NCBI RefSeq assembly: GCF_944391105.1
Contig: NZ_CALXSK010000017.1
Location: forward strand, 1 to 64,000
From: an uncultured Victivallis sp.
Lineage (GTDB): Bacteria > Verrucomicrobiota > Lentisphaeria > Victivallales > Victivallaceae
Direction: 5' to 3'
Length of the DNA stretch: 64,000 bases
Below, piece by piece: positions 17,537-26,152 of the stretch; the stretch's first letter is position 1, and the number at the start of each line of letters is the position of its first letter. The notes beneath the pieces were generated by a model. It did no database searches. It was not told where the DNA came from and was given only the letters and a program-made list of their open reading frames with translations. The position numbers and the translations under genes are program-made.

Positions 17537-18605
17537 TTGAGGATCGGGGTTCCCGCCGCATTCTCTCTCTCGGGATCATGGTTTTCCCTGGAACAAATTC
17601 ATTCGGCGAGACGATGACGGTATTCCGGAAATATGGCTGCCCGGCCTGAAGGCCGAGTGTGAGCACGGCGTTGGCGACCAGAGTTTTCAGATCGAAGTAG
17701 ATCCTGGTCACCTCGGGTGTTCTCAGTGAGAGGATTTCCAGATTGTCGTACCCGAACACACAGAAATCCTCCGGAATCTTACAGCCGCGGCCGTGCAGAT
17801 AATCCAGCAGAAACGCGGTCACATACCCGTTGGGGCAGAAGAACAGCGTCGGCAGTTCGGCAGGGGAGCGGCCATCAAAATACCGATCCAGCACTTCCAG
17901 ACGCCGCCGATCCTCGCAGGCGCGGTTTTCGTCGTTTTCGAAGAAGAGGCGGTCGATCCGCGTTTCGGGGGAGAGCCGCAGCAGTTCTCCGGCGAAGCCG
18001 CGGAATCGTTTGCGATAGCTGCGTTCATTGATCTTGGTGAACACTCCAACATGACGATGTCCGGCTTCGAACGCCTTGCGGGCCGCGAGGACGCCTCCAC
18101 TGTAATCGTCCGGAACGATCGACGTCACATCGTTGTCTTCGCCGAGGATCGAGAGGATCTTCAGTTCGGGGAAACGACGTCGGATCTCTGCGAGCAGAGC
18201 TGCTCCCGTCCATCCGGGCAGCACGAGCGGCCCGAGGATCATCAGCGCTCCGCACTCCTCAAGTTGCTGGAAAAACTTTTCCGCGTCATCGGCGGGGTCG
18301 AGCTGCCGGGATTGAAAACCGGCGCTCTTCAGCCGCTTCAGAGCGAGATAATGGAGCCGCATGAAGCAGTTGCAGAGATTGTCATCGTAGAGTTTCAGGT
18401 CGCTGCAGAACACGGCCACGTTTTTCTCGCGGTCGGAGCGGATCGCGCGTGACCGCGTCTTGTAATCGTAGCCGAGTTCCTTGACTTTGGAAATCACTCT
18501 CCGCCGGGTTGCCGCGCTGACCGAGGGATGGCTGTTCAGCGCCCGGGTTACGGTCATTGCGCTGACATTCAGCGATTCGGCTATGGTGCGCAGCGACGGT
18601 TTCAT
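17517..18605 (-). CDS. LacI family transcriptional regulator
   Basis: A 362-residue regulator. Residues 1-50 form the LacI helix-turn-helix (LRTIAESLNVSAMTVTRALN) and hinge, followed by a periplasmic-binding-protein-like sugar domain with the late motif FCVFGYDNLEILS. It is the first gene of the leftward operon and is preceded by a well-formed promoter overlapped by an operator-like repeat, implying autoregulation. The ligand is presumably a sugar released by the downstream glycosidases. The protein ends in an AT-rich stretch that itself holds a second operator-like repeat. Confidence 0.9.
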   Translation of the reverse strand: MKPSLRTIAESLNVSAMTVTRALNSHPSVSAATRRRVISKVKELGYDYKTRSRAIRSDREKNVAVFCSDLKLYDDNLCNCFMRLHYLALKRLKSAGFQSRQLDPADDAEKFFQQLEECGALMILGPLVLPGWTGAALLAEIRRRFPELKILSILGEDNDVTSIVPDDYSGGVLAARKAFEAGHRHVGVFTKINERSYRKRFRGFAGELLRLSPETRIDRLFFENDENRACEDRRRLEVLDRYFDGRSPAELPTLFFCPNGYVTAFLLDYLHGRGCKIPEDFCVFGYDNLEILSLRTPEVTRIYFDLKTLVANAVLTLGLQAGQPYFRNTVIVSPNEFVPGKTMIPRERMRREPRSSMLQKIF

Positions 18606-18616
18606 GAAAATTCCGA

Positions 18617-18639
18617 TGTTATATTTTTATTTTGTAACA
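18617..18639. promoter_or_regulatory. Operator-like inverted repeat A (TGTTA-N13-TAACA)
   Basis: TGTTA at 18617-18621 and TAACA at 18635-18639 flank an AT-rich centre that lies on the predicted transcription start (about 18638) of the leftward promoter. Position and similarity to the site at 17515-17536 suggest repression by the LacI protein encoded downstream. Confidence 0.45.
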
Positions 18640-18644
18640 CTGAT

Positions 18645-18673
18645 ATTATACCACAAATGATCGGTTAAAGCAA
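18645..18673 (-). promoter_or_regulatory. Promoter of the leftward LacI-glycosidase operon
   Basis: On the minus strand TTGCTT (18673-18668), a 17-base spacer and a perfect TATAAT (18650-18645). Operator-like repeat A begins six bases downstream. Confidence 0.6.
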
Positions 18674-18800
18674 GAGGTGATTCAGAAAAAAACGTTTTTT
18701 TATCGCCTCCCGGAGGTTGTCGCTTCGGCTTTCCACCGGGAAACGTCGAACCATTATTGCGGCTGCGTTGGAAAAAAAACGAAAAAAACAAGTTTTGCTA

Positions 18801-18829
18801 TTGACATTGTTTCCTTTTTATATTATAAT
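18801..18829 (+). promoter_or_regulatory. Consensus sigma70 promoter of the rightward GntR operon
   Basis: TTGACA (18801-18806), a 17-base spacer and TATAAT (18824-18829) match the consensus exactly. Such a strong promoter needs repression, consistent with the regulator it drives and with the repeat at 18843-18862. Confidence 0.7.
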
Positions 18830-18842
18830 TAATAAATAAAAA

Positions 18843-18862
18843 TATAACAATAGGTATAACAA
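18843..18862 (+). promoter_or_regulatory. Direct repeat TATAACAA x2, candidate operator
   Basis: TATAACAA occurs at 18843-18850 and 18855-18862, a 12-base period, just after the predicted transcription start and ending two bases before the GntR-type ATG. It is a candidate autoregulatory site. Confidence 0.35.
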
Positions 18863-18864
18863 AT

Positions 18865-19941
18865 ATGAAAACAACGCAAGATCGCGTCATCGAAGAGCTG
18901 TTGCAGGAAATCGCTTCCGGACGGCACGGTTCGTTTGGGGCTCCTTTTCTGACAACGCGGGAACTGGCTGCGTACAAGAAGATTTCGTTAAAAACGGCGT
19001 TTGCTGTTCTGATCCGGCTGCGGGAACTCGGGGTGCTGGAAAAATCCGGCCGGCGGAATCTGCTGCACAACGCCGTTCCGGTGCAGGCATCCTCTCCGGG
19101 GAAACGGCTTTTGATCGGTCTGGTGGTCACGTCGCTGGAGAGTCCGTACTTTGCGAAGCTGGCGAAGTATGCTGAGGAGTTCGCCCACTCGATCGGCGCG
19201 GGGCTGCTCATTGCATCGAGCAACTACGATTTCTCCGTTGAGCGGGAGCGGCTGGAGATGTTCTGCCAGCAGGGGGCGGCCGGGCTTCTGATCTGCCCGT
19301 GGGCGAGCGGAGAAGAGGAGCTGTTCTACCGCACGCTGCCGGTTCCGGCCGTCATGATCGGGCGGCGACTCGAGAGACTCCGGGCGGACACGGTTCTGGT
19401 GAACAACCAGCTCGCCGCGCAGAATGTTGCGGTTCATCTGGCGGAGGAGGGGTATCGGGAGTTCGCCTACATCGGGCAGGAGGGAACTCCACACGATCCG
19501 CGTTTATCGGGGTTCCGGTTCGGTTTGATGGAGAGTGGATTCTCTCTGCCGCAGGAGAATATCATCCGGCTCCATTACGGGGATCGCGAGTCGCTGGATG
19601 CCGGAATCGTTGATCTTCTGGAGCGTCGGCATGGGCCGCTGGGATTGTTCTGTTATCACGATCTCTTCGCATCGGCGGCGGTCAGTGCATGCCTCCGGCG
19701 CGGGGTGAGGATCCCGGAGGAGCTTGGAATTGCGGGGTTTGACGATCTGCCGATTGCGGCTGAACTTTATCCGCCGCTGACCTCGGTCCGCTATCCGCTG
19801 AAGGATATGGCGCGGATCGCCTGCGAGACTCTCTTCGCCCGCATCAATCTCGGGATGGGAAAAGCCGGGGACGGCGTCTACCGCACCCTCGACACGGAGC
19901 TCATCGTCCGGGAGTCGACCCGGTATTCGGCGAAAGAGTGA
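18865..19941 (+). CDS. GntR-type winged-helix regulator with LacI-like sugar-binding domain
   Basis: A 358-residue hybrid regulator: an N-terminal GntR winged helix (about residues 1-70; LTTRELAAYKKISLKTAFAVLIRLRELGVLEKSG) fused to a periplasmic-binding-protein fold (about 80-350), with PYFAKLAKYAEEFAHSIGAGLL at its start and GIAGFDDLPIAAELYPPLTSVRYP near its end. This AraR-like design senses a sugar or sugar phosphate. It is transcribed from a consensus promoter and leads a tight operon through 25122 that encodes amino-sugar type enzymes. It is divergent from the LacI operon. Confidence 0.88.
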   Translation: MKTTQDRVIEELLQEIASGRHGSFGAPFLTTRELAAYKKISLKTAFAVLIRLRELGVLEKSGRRNLLHNAVPVQASSPGKRLLIGLVVTSLESPYFAKLAKYAEEFAHSIGAGLLIASSNYDFSVERERLEMFCQQGAAGLLICPWASGEEELFYRTLPVPAVMIGRRLERLRADTVLVNNQLAAQNVAVHLAEEGYREFAYIGQEGTPHDPRLSGFRFGLMESGFSLPQENIIRLHYGDRESLDAGIVDLLERRHGPLGLFCYHDLFASAAVSACLRRGVRIPEELGIAGFDDLPIAAELYPPLTSVRYPLKDMARIACETLFARINLGMGKAGDGVYRTLDTELIVRESTRYSAKE

Positions 19942-20001
19942 TTTTTTTTGAAAAAGCCCCATGACGGGGAATCTGAAATCGCACAGGATGGAGGTTGTTT
20001 C

Positions 20002-21054
20002 ATGGCGATTACACAGACAGCGGTCAGTTATTACGGTCTCAATTATGTGGAACACGCGGGGCGGGATTTCCGCGAGATCCGCGATCACGGGTGCAACACG
20101 GTGATTCTGGCGGTGACGGAGTTCGATTTCGACTTCTGGCGGCCGAATATTCCGGAGATCGTGGGCAAGGCGCATGAGCTCGGGCTGCGCGTTCTGCTTG
20201 ATCCGTGGGGAATCGGCAAGTATTTCGGCGGAGAACAGGTGAGCTTGTTCCTGCAGAACAATGTGGAAAACCGGCAGGTTTCGGCGCTGACGGGGGAGAA
20301 ACTGCCTTATGCATGCTTCAATACGCAGTCGTTCCGGGATTATTTTCAACGTTTCTGCCTGACACTGGCGCGCGAAGCCGGAGCGGACGGCTTCTTCTGG
20401 GATGAACCGCACTATGCGTTCCCGAAGTCCTACGCCTCCATCACCGGTGGCACCGGCGAGGACTGGACCTGTCGCTGTCCGGTCTGCCGAAGCAGGTTTC
20501 AGGAATACTACGGATATGAAATGCCGAAAATCCTGAATGATGACGTGAAAACGTTCCGGCGGCGCGAAGCGCTCTTTATTCTGGAGGAGACCTCCCGTAA
20601 AATCAAAGAGCTGAATCCGGCTCAGGAGATCACCTGCTGCGTTCATGCGACCCTGAACAGCTACTATGTGAGCGAAAACCGGGGATATGACGACTGGGAG
20701 GCGGTCGCCGCTTCCCCATGGTTCGATGTCTTTTCTACAACGATCATCTCCTGGGAGCTCCCCCGCGCGTTCTTTGAACACATCACGAAACGTACCGTCG
20801 AAACGGCGAAGAAATACGGGAAAAAATCCGAGCGGTGGCTGATGGGTTATTATAAACAGCCGGCCGATTTCCGACAGATTGGCGAGACGGTCGATCTTTA
20901 CGAGTCGTTCGGTGTCGACCGGCTTGCGGTTTGGACCTATCGCGGCGGTTACGGAACGGTTCTCGCCGCTCCGGATGCTCTGAAGCTATGGGACTCCATC
21001 GGAGAAAATTTCAAGCGGGTGCTTGTTCGTGGAAGGGAATTCAGGAGGAATTAA
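20002..21054 (+). CDS. TIM-barrel putative glycoside hydrolase-like protein, unknown family
   Basis: A 350-residue cytoplasmic protein. GGAGG at 19990-19994 supports the ATG at 20002 over upstream in-frame codons. The order of segments looks like an (alpha/beta)8 barrel: GCNTVILAVTEFDFDFW, LGLRVLLDPWG, AGADGFFWDEPHYAF, a small Cys motif CRCPVCRSRF, WFDVFSTT and VDRLAVWTYRGG. D and E in FFWDEP could be catalytic. I cannot place it in a named family. The position between a sugar-responsive regulator and SIS, Gfo/Idh and GH20 genes suggests a role in breaking down or rearranging an amino-sugar glycan. Confidence 0.65.
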   Translation: MAITQTAVSYYGLNYVEHAGRDFREIRDHGCNTVILAVTEFDFDFWRPNIPEIVGKAHELGLRVLLDPWGIGKYFGGEQVSLFLQNNVENRQVSALTGEKLPYACFNTQSFRDYFQRFCLTLAREAGADGFFWDEPHYAFPKSYASITGGTGEDWTCRCPVCRSRFQEYYGYEMPKILNDDVKTFRRREALFILEETSRKIKELNPAQEITCCVHATLNSYYVSENRGYDDWEAVAASPWFDVFSTTIISWELPRAFFEHITKRTVETAKKYGKKSERWLMGYYKQPADFRQIGETVDLYESFGVDRLAVWTYRGGYGTVLAAPDALKLWDSIGENFKRVLVRGREFRRN

Positions 21055-21055
21055 G

Positions 21056-21808
21056 ATGTTGAACGATTTCGGGTATCTGGAAACGATCGTCTCCACTTTG
21101 GAAAAGATCAGGCGGGAACAGGGGGAGAACATTCACCAGGCTGCGACGCTGATGGCCGACGCGATCCGGGATGACCGCCTTATTCACGTCTACGCCGGCG
21201 GCGGACACACCACGCTGGCGATGGGAGAGATGTTTTTCCGGGCGGGCGGACTGGCCAACATCGATCCGCTCATGGAGACGGCGCTCTCCGTGTTCAATCA
21301 GGCATTGAAATATCTTGAGCTCGAACGAACCGTGAATTTCGGCGCATCGATTGTTCGCTATTATGATCTTCAGCCGGGCGATCCGCTGATTATTTTCCAC
21401 AACATCGGAATCAATGCGGCCACCATCGATGCCGCGATGGAGGCGAAAAAACGAGGTGCGGAGATCATCGCCGTAGCGAGCTCTTTCTGGCAAAAGGAAA
21501 TGCCGGATGATCACTTCATCCGTCATCCTTCCGGGAAGAATCTCTTCGATCTGGCGGACATCTGCATCGACGATTACAATCCGGTCGGCGACGCCTCCGT
21601 TCTCGTTCCGGGATTCGACACGCCGATCGCGCCGATTTCCAACGTGGTCGATTTCACGATCGCACATCTGCTGGAGATCGAAACCGTGCGGCTCTGCGTC
21701 GAACGCGGCATTGTCCCGCCCGTCTGGAGCAGTGCGAACGCGCCCGGCGGCGACGAGAAAAACAAGGCTTATCTCGAACGTTACAAATCCAGAATCAAGA
21801 TGTTGTGA
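21056..21808 (+). CDS. SIS domain sugar isomerase-like protein (UPF0309-like)
   Basis: A 250-residue protein with one sugar-isomerase (SIS) domain. Characteristic elements are IHVYAGGGHTTLAMGEMFFRAGG near residue 45, GDPLIIFHNIGINAATIDAAMEAKKRGAEIIAV (about 108-140) and SNVVDFTIAHLLEIE near residue 195. The layout matches the UPF0309 group found in sugar-phosphate catabolic operons. It probably binds or isomerises a phosphosugar in the cytoplasm. AGGAGG precedes the ATG by seven bases, and the gap from the previous stop is one base. Confidence 0.82.
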   Translation: MLNDFGYLETIVSTLEKIRREQGENIHQAATLMADAIRDDRLIHVYAGGGHTTLAMGEMFFRAGGLANIDPLMETALSVFNQALKYLELERTVNFGASIVRYYDLQPGDPLIIFHNIGINAATIDAAMEAKKRGAEIIAVASSFWQKEMPDDHFIRHPSGKNLFDLADICIDDYNPVGDASVLVPGFDTPIAPISNVVDFTIAHLLEIETVRLCVERGIVPPVWSSANAPGGDEKNKAYLERYKSRIKML

Positions 21809-21818
21809 GGCGAATCCC

Positions 21819-22556
21819 ATGAATATCGAATCCATGAACGAAAAGCTCCAGCTCCTGCTGGAGAAGTACATGCCGGGTCGCCGGGCGGAGGTCGAAGCGG
21901 ATTCTTCAGTCGGCTGCGGCGCCGTACTCTGCCGGGATGGAAAGTGCGTCCGGCTGCTGCCCTGGCGGGTCGAGAGGCGGTTCACCGAATTGAAGGCTGT
22001 CACGGAAAATGGAACTCTCGAAGGAATTTCGACACTCCGTTTCGCCGCCATGAGCGCGGAGGTGAACTTGCGGGATCTGCTTTACCGGGAACTCGATCTG
22101 TGCGAATTTCTCGGACAATCGGAATTGCATTCCGCGTTCGCAGTCGTCTCCGGCTCCGGAATCGCGAATGTTCTGGTCAAACTCGCGGACGGCAAAAGCG
22201 CCAGTATCGAGTGTTCCGCCGCCTTGCCAGAGAATACCCCGGCGCAGGATCGGCACGAAATCATCGCCCGGCGCGGAGTCGCCAGCGACCGTGTCGTCGA
22301 CACCCAGGTGCCGCAATCTTCGATTTATTTGTTCCGGAAGGAGGGGGAACGTTGTTACACCGATGTGGATTCGGAACTCTACGGACTCGAATACCGGGAG
22401 ATCTGGATCGTCCGGGCTGCGTTTGCCGTCATCCGCCTGCCGGTGCTTGCCGCGCTCTGGAATCGGACAGATCTCCTTCTTCGCAGGAAGGTTGATGCAG
22501 TTCTCAATACCGCCGAAGTCGGCAGACCGGTGTTCTTTTCGGAGGTGCTTGCATGA
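21819..22556 (+). CDS. Hypothetical protein in amino-sugar operon
   Basis: A 245-residue soluble protein with no motif I recognise. It has a central stretch of alternating beta-type sequence (HSAFAVVSGSGIANVLVKLADGKSASIECS) and an invariant-looking RRGVASDRVVDTQVPQSSIYLF. The layout resembles the substrate-handling half of a dehydrogenase or a beta-sandwich accessory domain, but that is a guess. GAGG eight bases before the ATG and the four-base overlap with the Gfo/Idh gene downstream suggest it is translated together with, and may form a complex with, that oxidoreductase. Confidence 0.7.
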   Translation: MNIESMNEKLQLLLEKYMPGRRAEVEADSSVGCGAVLCRDGKCVRLLPWRVERRFTELKAVTENGTLEGISTLRFAAMSAEVNLRDLLYRELDLCEFLGQSELHSAFAVVSGSGIANVLVKLADGKSASIECSAALPENTPAQDRHEIIARRGVASDRVVDTQVPQSSIYLFRKEGERCYTDVDSELYGLEYREIWIVRAAFAVIRLPVLAALWNRTDLLLRRKVDAVLNTAEVGRPVFFSEVLA

Positions 22557-23653
22557 AACCCGTGAAAATTGCCATGGTTTCCCTCACGCACGGCCATACG
22601 AGAAAATATTATCAGACGCTGCGCGATAACGAGAAACTCGACTGGGTCGCCTCCTGTGCGGCGGATCGTTGTGCGAAGGAGGTGTACGACCTTTATCATA
22701 CCGGAGTTCCATGCTATCTGAGCATAGAGGAGATGTTCGAAAAACATCCCGATATCGAGGCCGTCGTTCTGGCATCCACCAACGACCGGCATCTTGAGGA
22801 AATGCGCGAGTGTGCGCGCCGGGGCGTTCATATCCTTTCCATGAAGATTCCGACATTCGATCTCTGCGAGTACGATGAGATGATCCGCCTTGTGGATGAA
22901 GCTGGAATCGTCTGCCAGATTGAGCTGGAATTGCACTACAATCCGGTGGTTCATCGCCTGAAGGAGCTGATCGCCTCCGGAACCGTCGGCCGGATTCTGT
23001 CGATGCAGGCGACGAACATCACGCTCTCGCCCGTCTGGGCATTCCCGTGGCAGGGAGTACCTGAGGCGAGTTACGGGCGGCGGGTTCCGCTCCGGGAAGG
23101 GGATGCCCGGTTCCGGGGCGGTGCGCTCTGCGACCATCCGCACATTTTCGATCTGATCCGCCACTTGACCGGGTCTGAATTCGAGAGCGTCTATTCGGTA
23201 GTCGCCCCGAATCTCCGGCCGGAGTTGGAGGTGGAGGATATGATTCTCTGCAACGGGACGATGAAGAACGGAGTGACGTTTCTTTTCGATCCCTCCTGGT
23301 CGCGTATGGAGGAGCGCCTGACGGTTCCCGCTCCTGGATGGGAGGTGTTTCCCAAACGAATGCAGGTCGATGTGACGATCATCGGCGAGGAAGGAACCAT
23401 CGTCTGCGACTGCTTCGGACCGAACGTCTACCACAACGGCGCGCCGAATGATCGCTACACGGTGCAGTATACTTATTTCGATGAATGGATCGGGCTGGTC
23501 GACGAGTTCGTCAACTGCATTCGAAACGGCGGAACTCCGGAGATCAATTTGAAGTGGCACAGAAAGACGATCGAGTGCATGAACGCATGTTATGAAAGCA
23601 TTCGCACCGGTCTGCCCGTAAAAGTCGAAGAAACAGGGAGCAGTGAAGAATGA
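22553..23653 (+). CDS. Gfo/Idh/MocA family oxidoreductase
   Basis: A 366-residue NAD(P)-dependent oxidoreductase. The N-terminal Rossmann part begins KIAMVSLTHGHTRKYYQTL and includes DIEAVVLASTNDRHLEEMRECARRG; the catalytic lysine of the family is within HILSMKIPT, replacing the more usual EKP. The C-terminal alpha/beta domain carries GGALCDHPHIFDLIRHLTG, the histidine-bearing active-site helix. Such enzymes oxidise, reduce or epimerise sugars. Both ends overlap the neighbouring genes by four bases, so translation is probably coupled from the unknown gene through to GH20. Confidence 0.87.
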   Translation: MKPVKIAMVSLTHGHTRKYYQTLRDNEKLDWVASCAADRCAKEVYDLYHTGVPCYLSIEEMFEKHPDIEAVVLASTNDRHLEEMRECARRGVHILSMKIPTFDLCEYDEMIRLVDEAGIVCQIELELHYNPVVHRLKELIASGTVGRILSMQATNITLSPVWAFPWQGVPEASYGRRVPLREGDARFRGGALCDHPHIFDLIRHLTGSEFESVYSVVAPNLRPELEVEDMILCNGTMKNGVTFLFDPSWSRMEERLTVPAPGWEVFPKRMQVDVTIIGEEGTIVCDCFGPNVYHNGAPNDRYTVQYTYFDEWIGLVDEFVNCIRNGGTPEINLKWHRKTIECMNACYESIRTGLPVKVEETGSSEE

Positions 23654-25122
23654 TTGCAATTCCGAGGGAACAGTATCTGAGGGAATCGACCATGCCGCCA
23701 GTTCAGGAGTTTCGACTTGACGCCGGGGAGTTCCGCATCACGAACGGCTCTCGATTCGTGTTGCGCGGCGCGATCGCCCCGTCCGCCGGAGAAATCGCCC
23801 GGCAGCGGATCCGCCAGTACTGGAAGTGTGAGGGGGACGTCCAGATCGTCTCCGAGCCGGCGTCACTCGGCGCCGAGGAGTATTTTGTGGAGGTCTCTCC
23901 GGAGAAAATCGAGATTCATGCCGATACTGCGGCCGCACTGCGGTATGCATTCTCCACGCTTCGGCAGCTGGCTGAGTCCGAGCGAGGGGTGATGAGGGCT
24001 GGCTGGTCACAGATTTCCTGCCTGAAGCTTCATGATTTCCCGGCGCTCGCATTCCGCGGAATCCATCTCTGCTGGTTTCCGGAGAGCTCCGAGACCGATC
24101 TGGAGAAATGGATTCGGATGGCGGCTTACTGTAAATTCAACTATGTCGTGCTCGAATCATGGGGCGTGTTTCCGTTCCGTTCTCATCCGGAGTTCGGCTG
24201 GGAGGAGAAACGCGTTCCAGTTGAGACGTTCCGACGGCTTGTCGCGCTGGGAAAAGAGCTTGGAATCCGGCTGATTCCGCAGTTCAATCTGTTCGGTCAC
24301 GCCGCGATGTCACGCTGCGGAACCGGCAAGCACGCTGTACTCGACCTGCATCCGGAGTTTGCGTCGCTCTTCGAGCCGGACGGCTGGACATGGTGTCTCG
24401 CGAATCCGGAAACCCGCCGGGTGCTGACCGAGCTTGCGCTGGAACTTTATGAGGCTTTCGATCATCCGGAGTTCTTCCATGTCGGCTGTGATGAGGCTTA
24501 CAATGCGGGCAGCTGTTCACTGTGTGCCCGATATGACTACTCGGAGCTCTTCGCCGATCATCTGCGTTTCTTCCACGATCTCTTCCGCGAACGTGGATGC
24601 CGGATTATGATGTGGCACGACATGCTGCTCGATCGCGCCGATCCGCGCTGGAACGGCTTCATCTGCTTCGGCAACCGAAGCTTGAGTGAACTTTACAAAA
24701 CGTTGCCGAAAGACATTGTGATCTGCGACTGGCAGTACAGCCCGGTTTTCTATCCGGATGGTTCGCCCCGGGAGGACTGGATTACTTCGGAATTTTTCCA
24801 GAACGCCGGTTTCGATACGCTGAGTTGCCCGTGGCTGTCGGCGGAGCTGATTTTGAGTATCGGGCGGCATGCCGCGAAGAAACATCAGTTCGGTGTGCTT
24901 CAGACCGTCTGGCACAAGGACCGCGACGGCGCGTTGGACTTCTACGGGGCGGGGAGCGCCGCCGCCTGGAATCCGGAGGCCGGTTCCAGGCCCGTGGTCA
25001 CGGTGCGGCAGGAGTGTTTCAATCGTTATGTGCGTGACATCGCGCATGATATGAATCTGATGAAGTACACCGATTTCGGGCGCCACCAGTATCAGGTGAT
25101 ACCCGAGTCACACCAGAATTGA
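23650..25122 (+). CDS. GH20-like beta-N-acetylhexosaminidase
   Basis: A 490-residue cytoplasmic protein without a signal peptide. The N-terminal part (about 15-120) is the small GH20b-like alpha/beta domain; the barrel begins at ALAFRGIHLCWFP. The GH20 catalytic pair is D281-E282 in FHVGCDEAY, where the usual HxGGDE has Cys for the second Gly. Enzymes of this family remove terminal GlcNAc or GalNAc with help from the substrate acetamido group. The ATG overlaps the upstream stop. As last gene of the operon it would hydrolyse imported host-glycan oligosaccharides. Confidence 0.82.
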   Translation: MIAIPREQYLRESTMPPVQEFRLDAGEFRITNGSRFVLRGAIAPSAGEIARQRIRQYWKCEGDVQIVSEPASLGAEEYFVEVSPEKIEIHADTAAALRYAFSTLRQLAESERGVMRAGWSQISCLKLHDFPALAFRGIHLCWFPESSETDLEKWIRMAAYCKFNYVVLESWGVFPFRSHPEFGWEEKRVPVETFRRLVALGKELGIRLIPQFNLFGHAAMSRCGTGKHAVLDLHPEFASLFEPDGWTWCLANPETRRVLTELALELYEAFDHPEFFHVGCDEAYNAGSCSLCARYDYSELFADHLRFFHDLFRERGCRIMMWHDMLLDRADPRWNGFICFGNRSLSELYKTLPKDIVICDWQYSPVFYPDGSPREDWITSEFFQNAGFDTLSCPWLSAELILSIGRHAAKKHQFGVLQTVWHKDRDGALDFYGAGSAAAWNPEAGSRPVVTVRQECFNRYVRDIAHDMNLMKYTDFGRHQYQVIPESHQN

Positions 25123-25142
25123 CGCAGCCGGCCGGGCTCCGC

Positions 25143-26102
25143 TCAGAAGAGCTCGCCCTGTTCCATCTCTGGAGCGGGGGGCGGGGCGGACTCGGCGGCG
25201 AAATCGAAGAGATCGGGCTCCTTTTCCGGTTCCTCCCTGCGGATTTCCGGCAGCTCTTTGAGCAGACTCTTGAGCTCCATTGCCTCGCAGATCGCGCGGA
25301 TCTTCGCCCAGTCCGGCGCGGAACGGCGCAGGTGCGGGGCGGGAGGATCGAACCGGGCTGGCAGCGTCTCCCGCAGCTGTATGAGCTTGCGGTTTTTTCG
25401 GATGAGTGCAAGATGCGGTTCGAGTTTTGCGCGGATTTTCGGGTCGGGGATCCGCGCGGGATCCTCGAGCCACTGTTCGGCCGCGCCGCAGCTGTTCAGG
25501 ATCGCCGCGGCGGTTTTCGGCCCGACCCCCGGAACTCCGGGGATGTTGTCGGAGTTGTCTCCGAGCAGTGCAAGGTAATCGACGATGCGGTCAGGCGAAA
25601 CGGCGAATTTCTCCCGGACTTTCTCTTCGTCGCGCAGTTCGAAGCCGTTCTTCTGCGCCGGGACAAGCATCTTTACCTCCGGCGTGACCAGCTGGGATAA
25701 ATCCTTGTCGGAACTCACGATGAGCACCGGACCGTCGGCGCTGCTTGCGAACGCGGCGATGAGGTCGTCAGCCTCATACTCCGGCTCCTCCAGAAGCGGC
25801 CAGCCGAATGCGGCGGCGAGTTCGCGGATCACGGGCATCTGGAGTTTGAGCTCTTCCGGCATCGGCGGACGGTTCGCCTTGTAGTCCGGCGCAAGTTCAA
25901 GCCGGAATTTGACTTTGCCGCAGTCGAAAAGCATGGCTCCCGCGGTGCCGGGGTACTCCTCTTCCAGTTTCAGCAGCAGACGGGCAAATACGAAGACGGC
26001 GTTGGTCGGTTCCCCCTTTGAATTCGAAAGGTGGCGAATCGCGTAATAGGCGCGGAAAATCTGACTGTATGCGTCGATGAGGATCAGCGGATGTTCGTTC
26101 AT
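25143..26102 (-). CDS. Stand-alone 5'-3' exonuclease (FEN/PolI N-domain type)
   Basis: A 319-residue homologue of the 5'-nuclease domain of DNA polymerase I. Metal-binding motifs are visible: ILIDAYSQIFRAYYA near the start, MLFDCGKVKFR, YEADDLIAAFA, VSSDKDLSQL and GDNSDNIPGVPGVGPKTA with its helix-hairpin-helix. The polymerase domain is absent and the C terminus is an acidic, Pro-rich tail. It would remove flaps or RNA primers. The ATG at 26102 has AGGGAG six bases upstream and lies below a TTGACA promoter. Its 3' end converges on the GH20 gene. Confidence 0.9.
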   Translation of the reverse strand: MNEHPLILIDAYSQIFRAYYAIRHLSNSKGEPTNAVFVFARLLLKLEEEYPGTAGAMLFDCGKVKFRLELAPDYKANRPPMPEELKLQMPVIRELAAAFGWPLLEEPEYEADDLIAAFASSADGPVLIVSSDKDLSQLVTPEVKMLVPAQKNGFELRDEEKVREKFAVSPDRIVDYLALLGDNSDNIPGVPGVGPKTAAAILNSCGAAEQWLEDPARIPDPKIRAKLEPHLALIRKNRKLIQLRETLPARFDPPAPHLRRSAPDWAKIRAICEAMELKSLLKELPEIRREEPEKEPDLFDFAAESAPPPAPEMEQGELF

Positions 26103-26123
26103 GGTTTCTCCCTGGTTTCTGTT

Positions 26124-26152
26124 AAGGTACACCGGCAACTCCCGCTTGTCAA
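26124..26152 (-). promoter_or_regulatory. Promoter of the exonuclease gene
   Basis: Minus strand TTGACA (26152-26147), a 17-base spacer and TACCTT (26129-26124), about 20 bases before the ATG. It sits directly after the terminator hairpin of the predicted small RNA. Confidence 0.55.
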
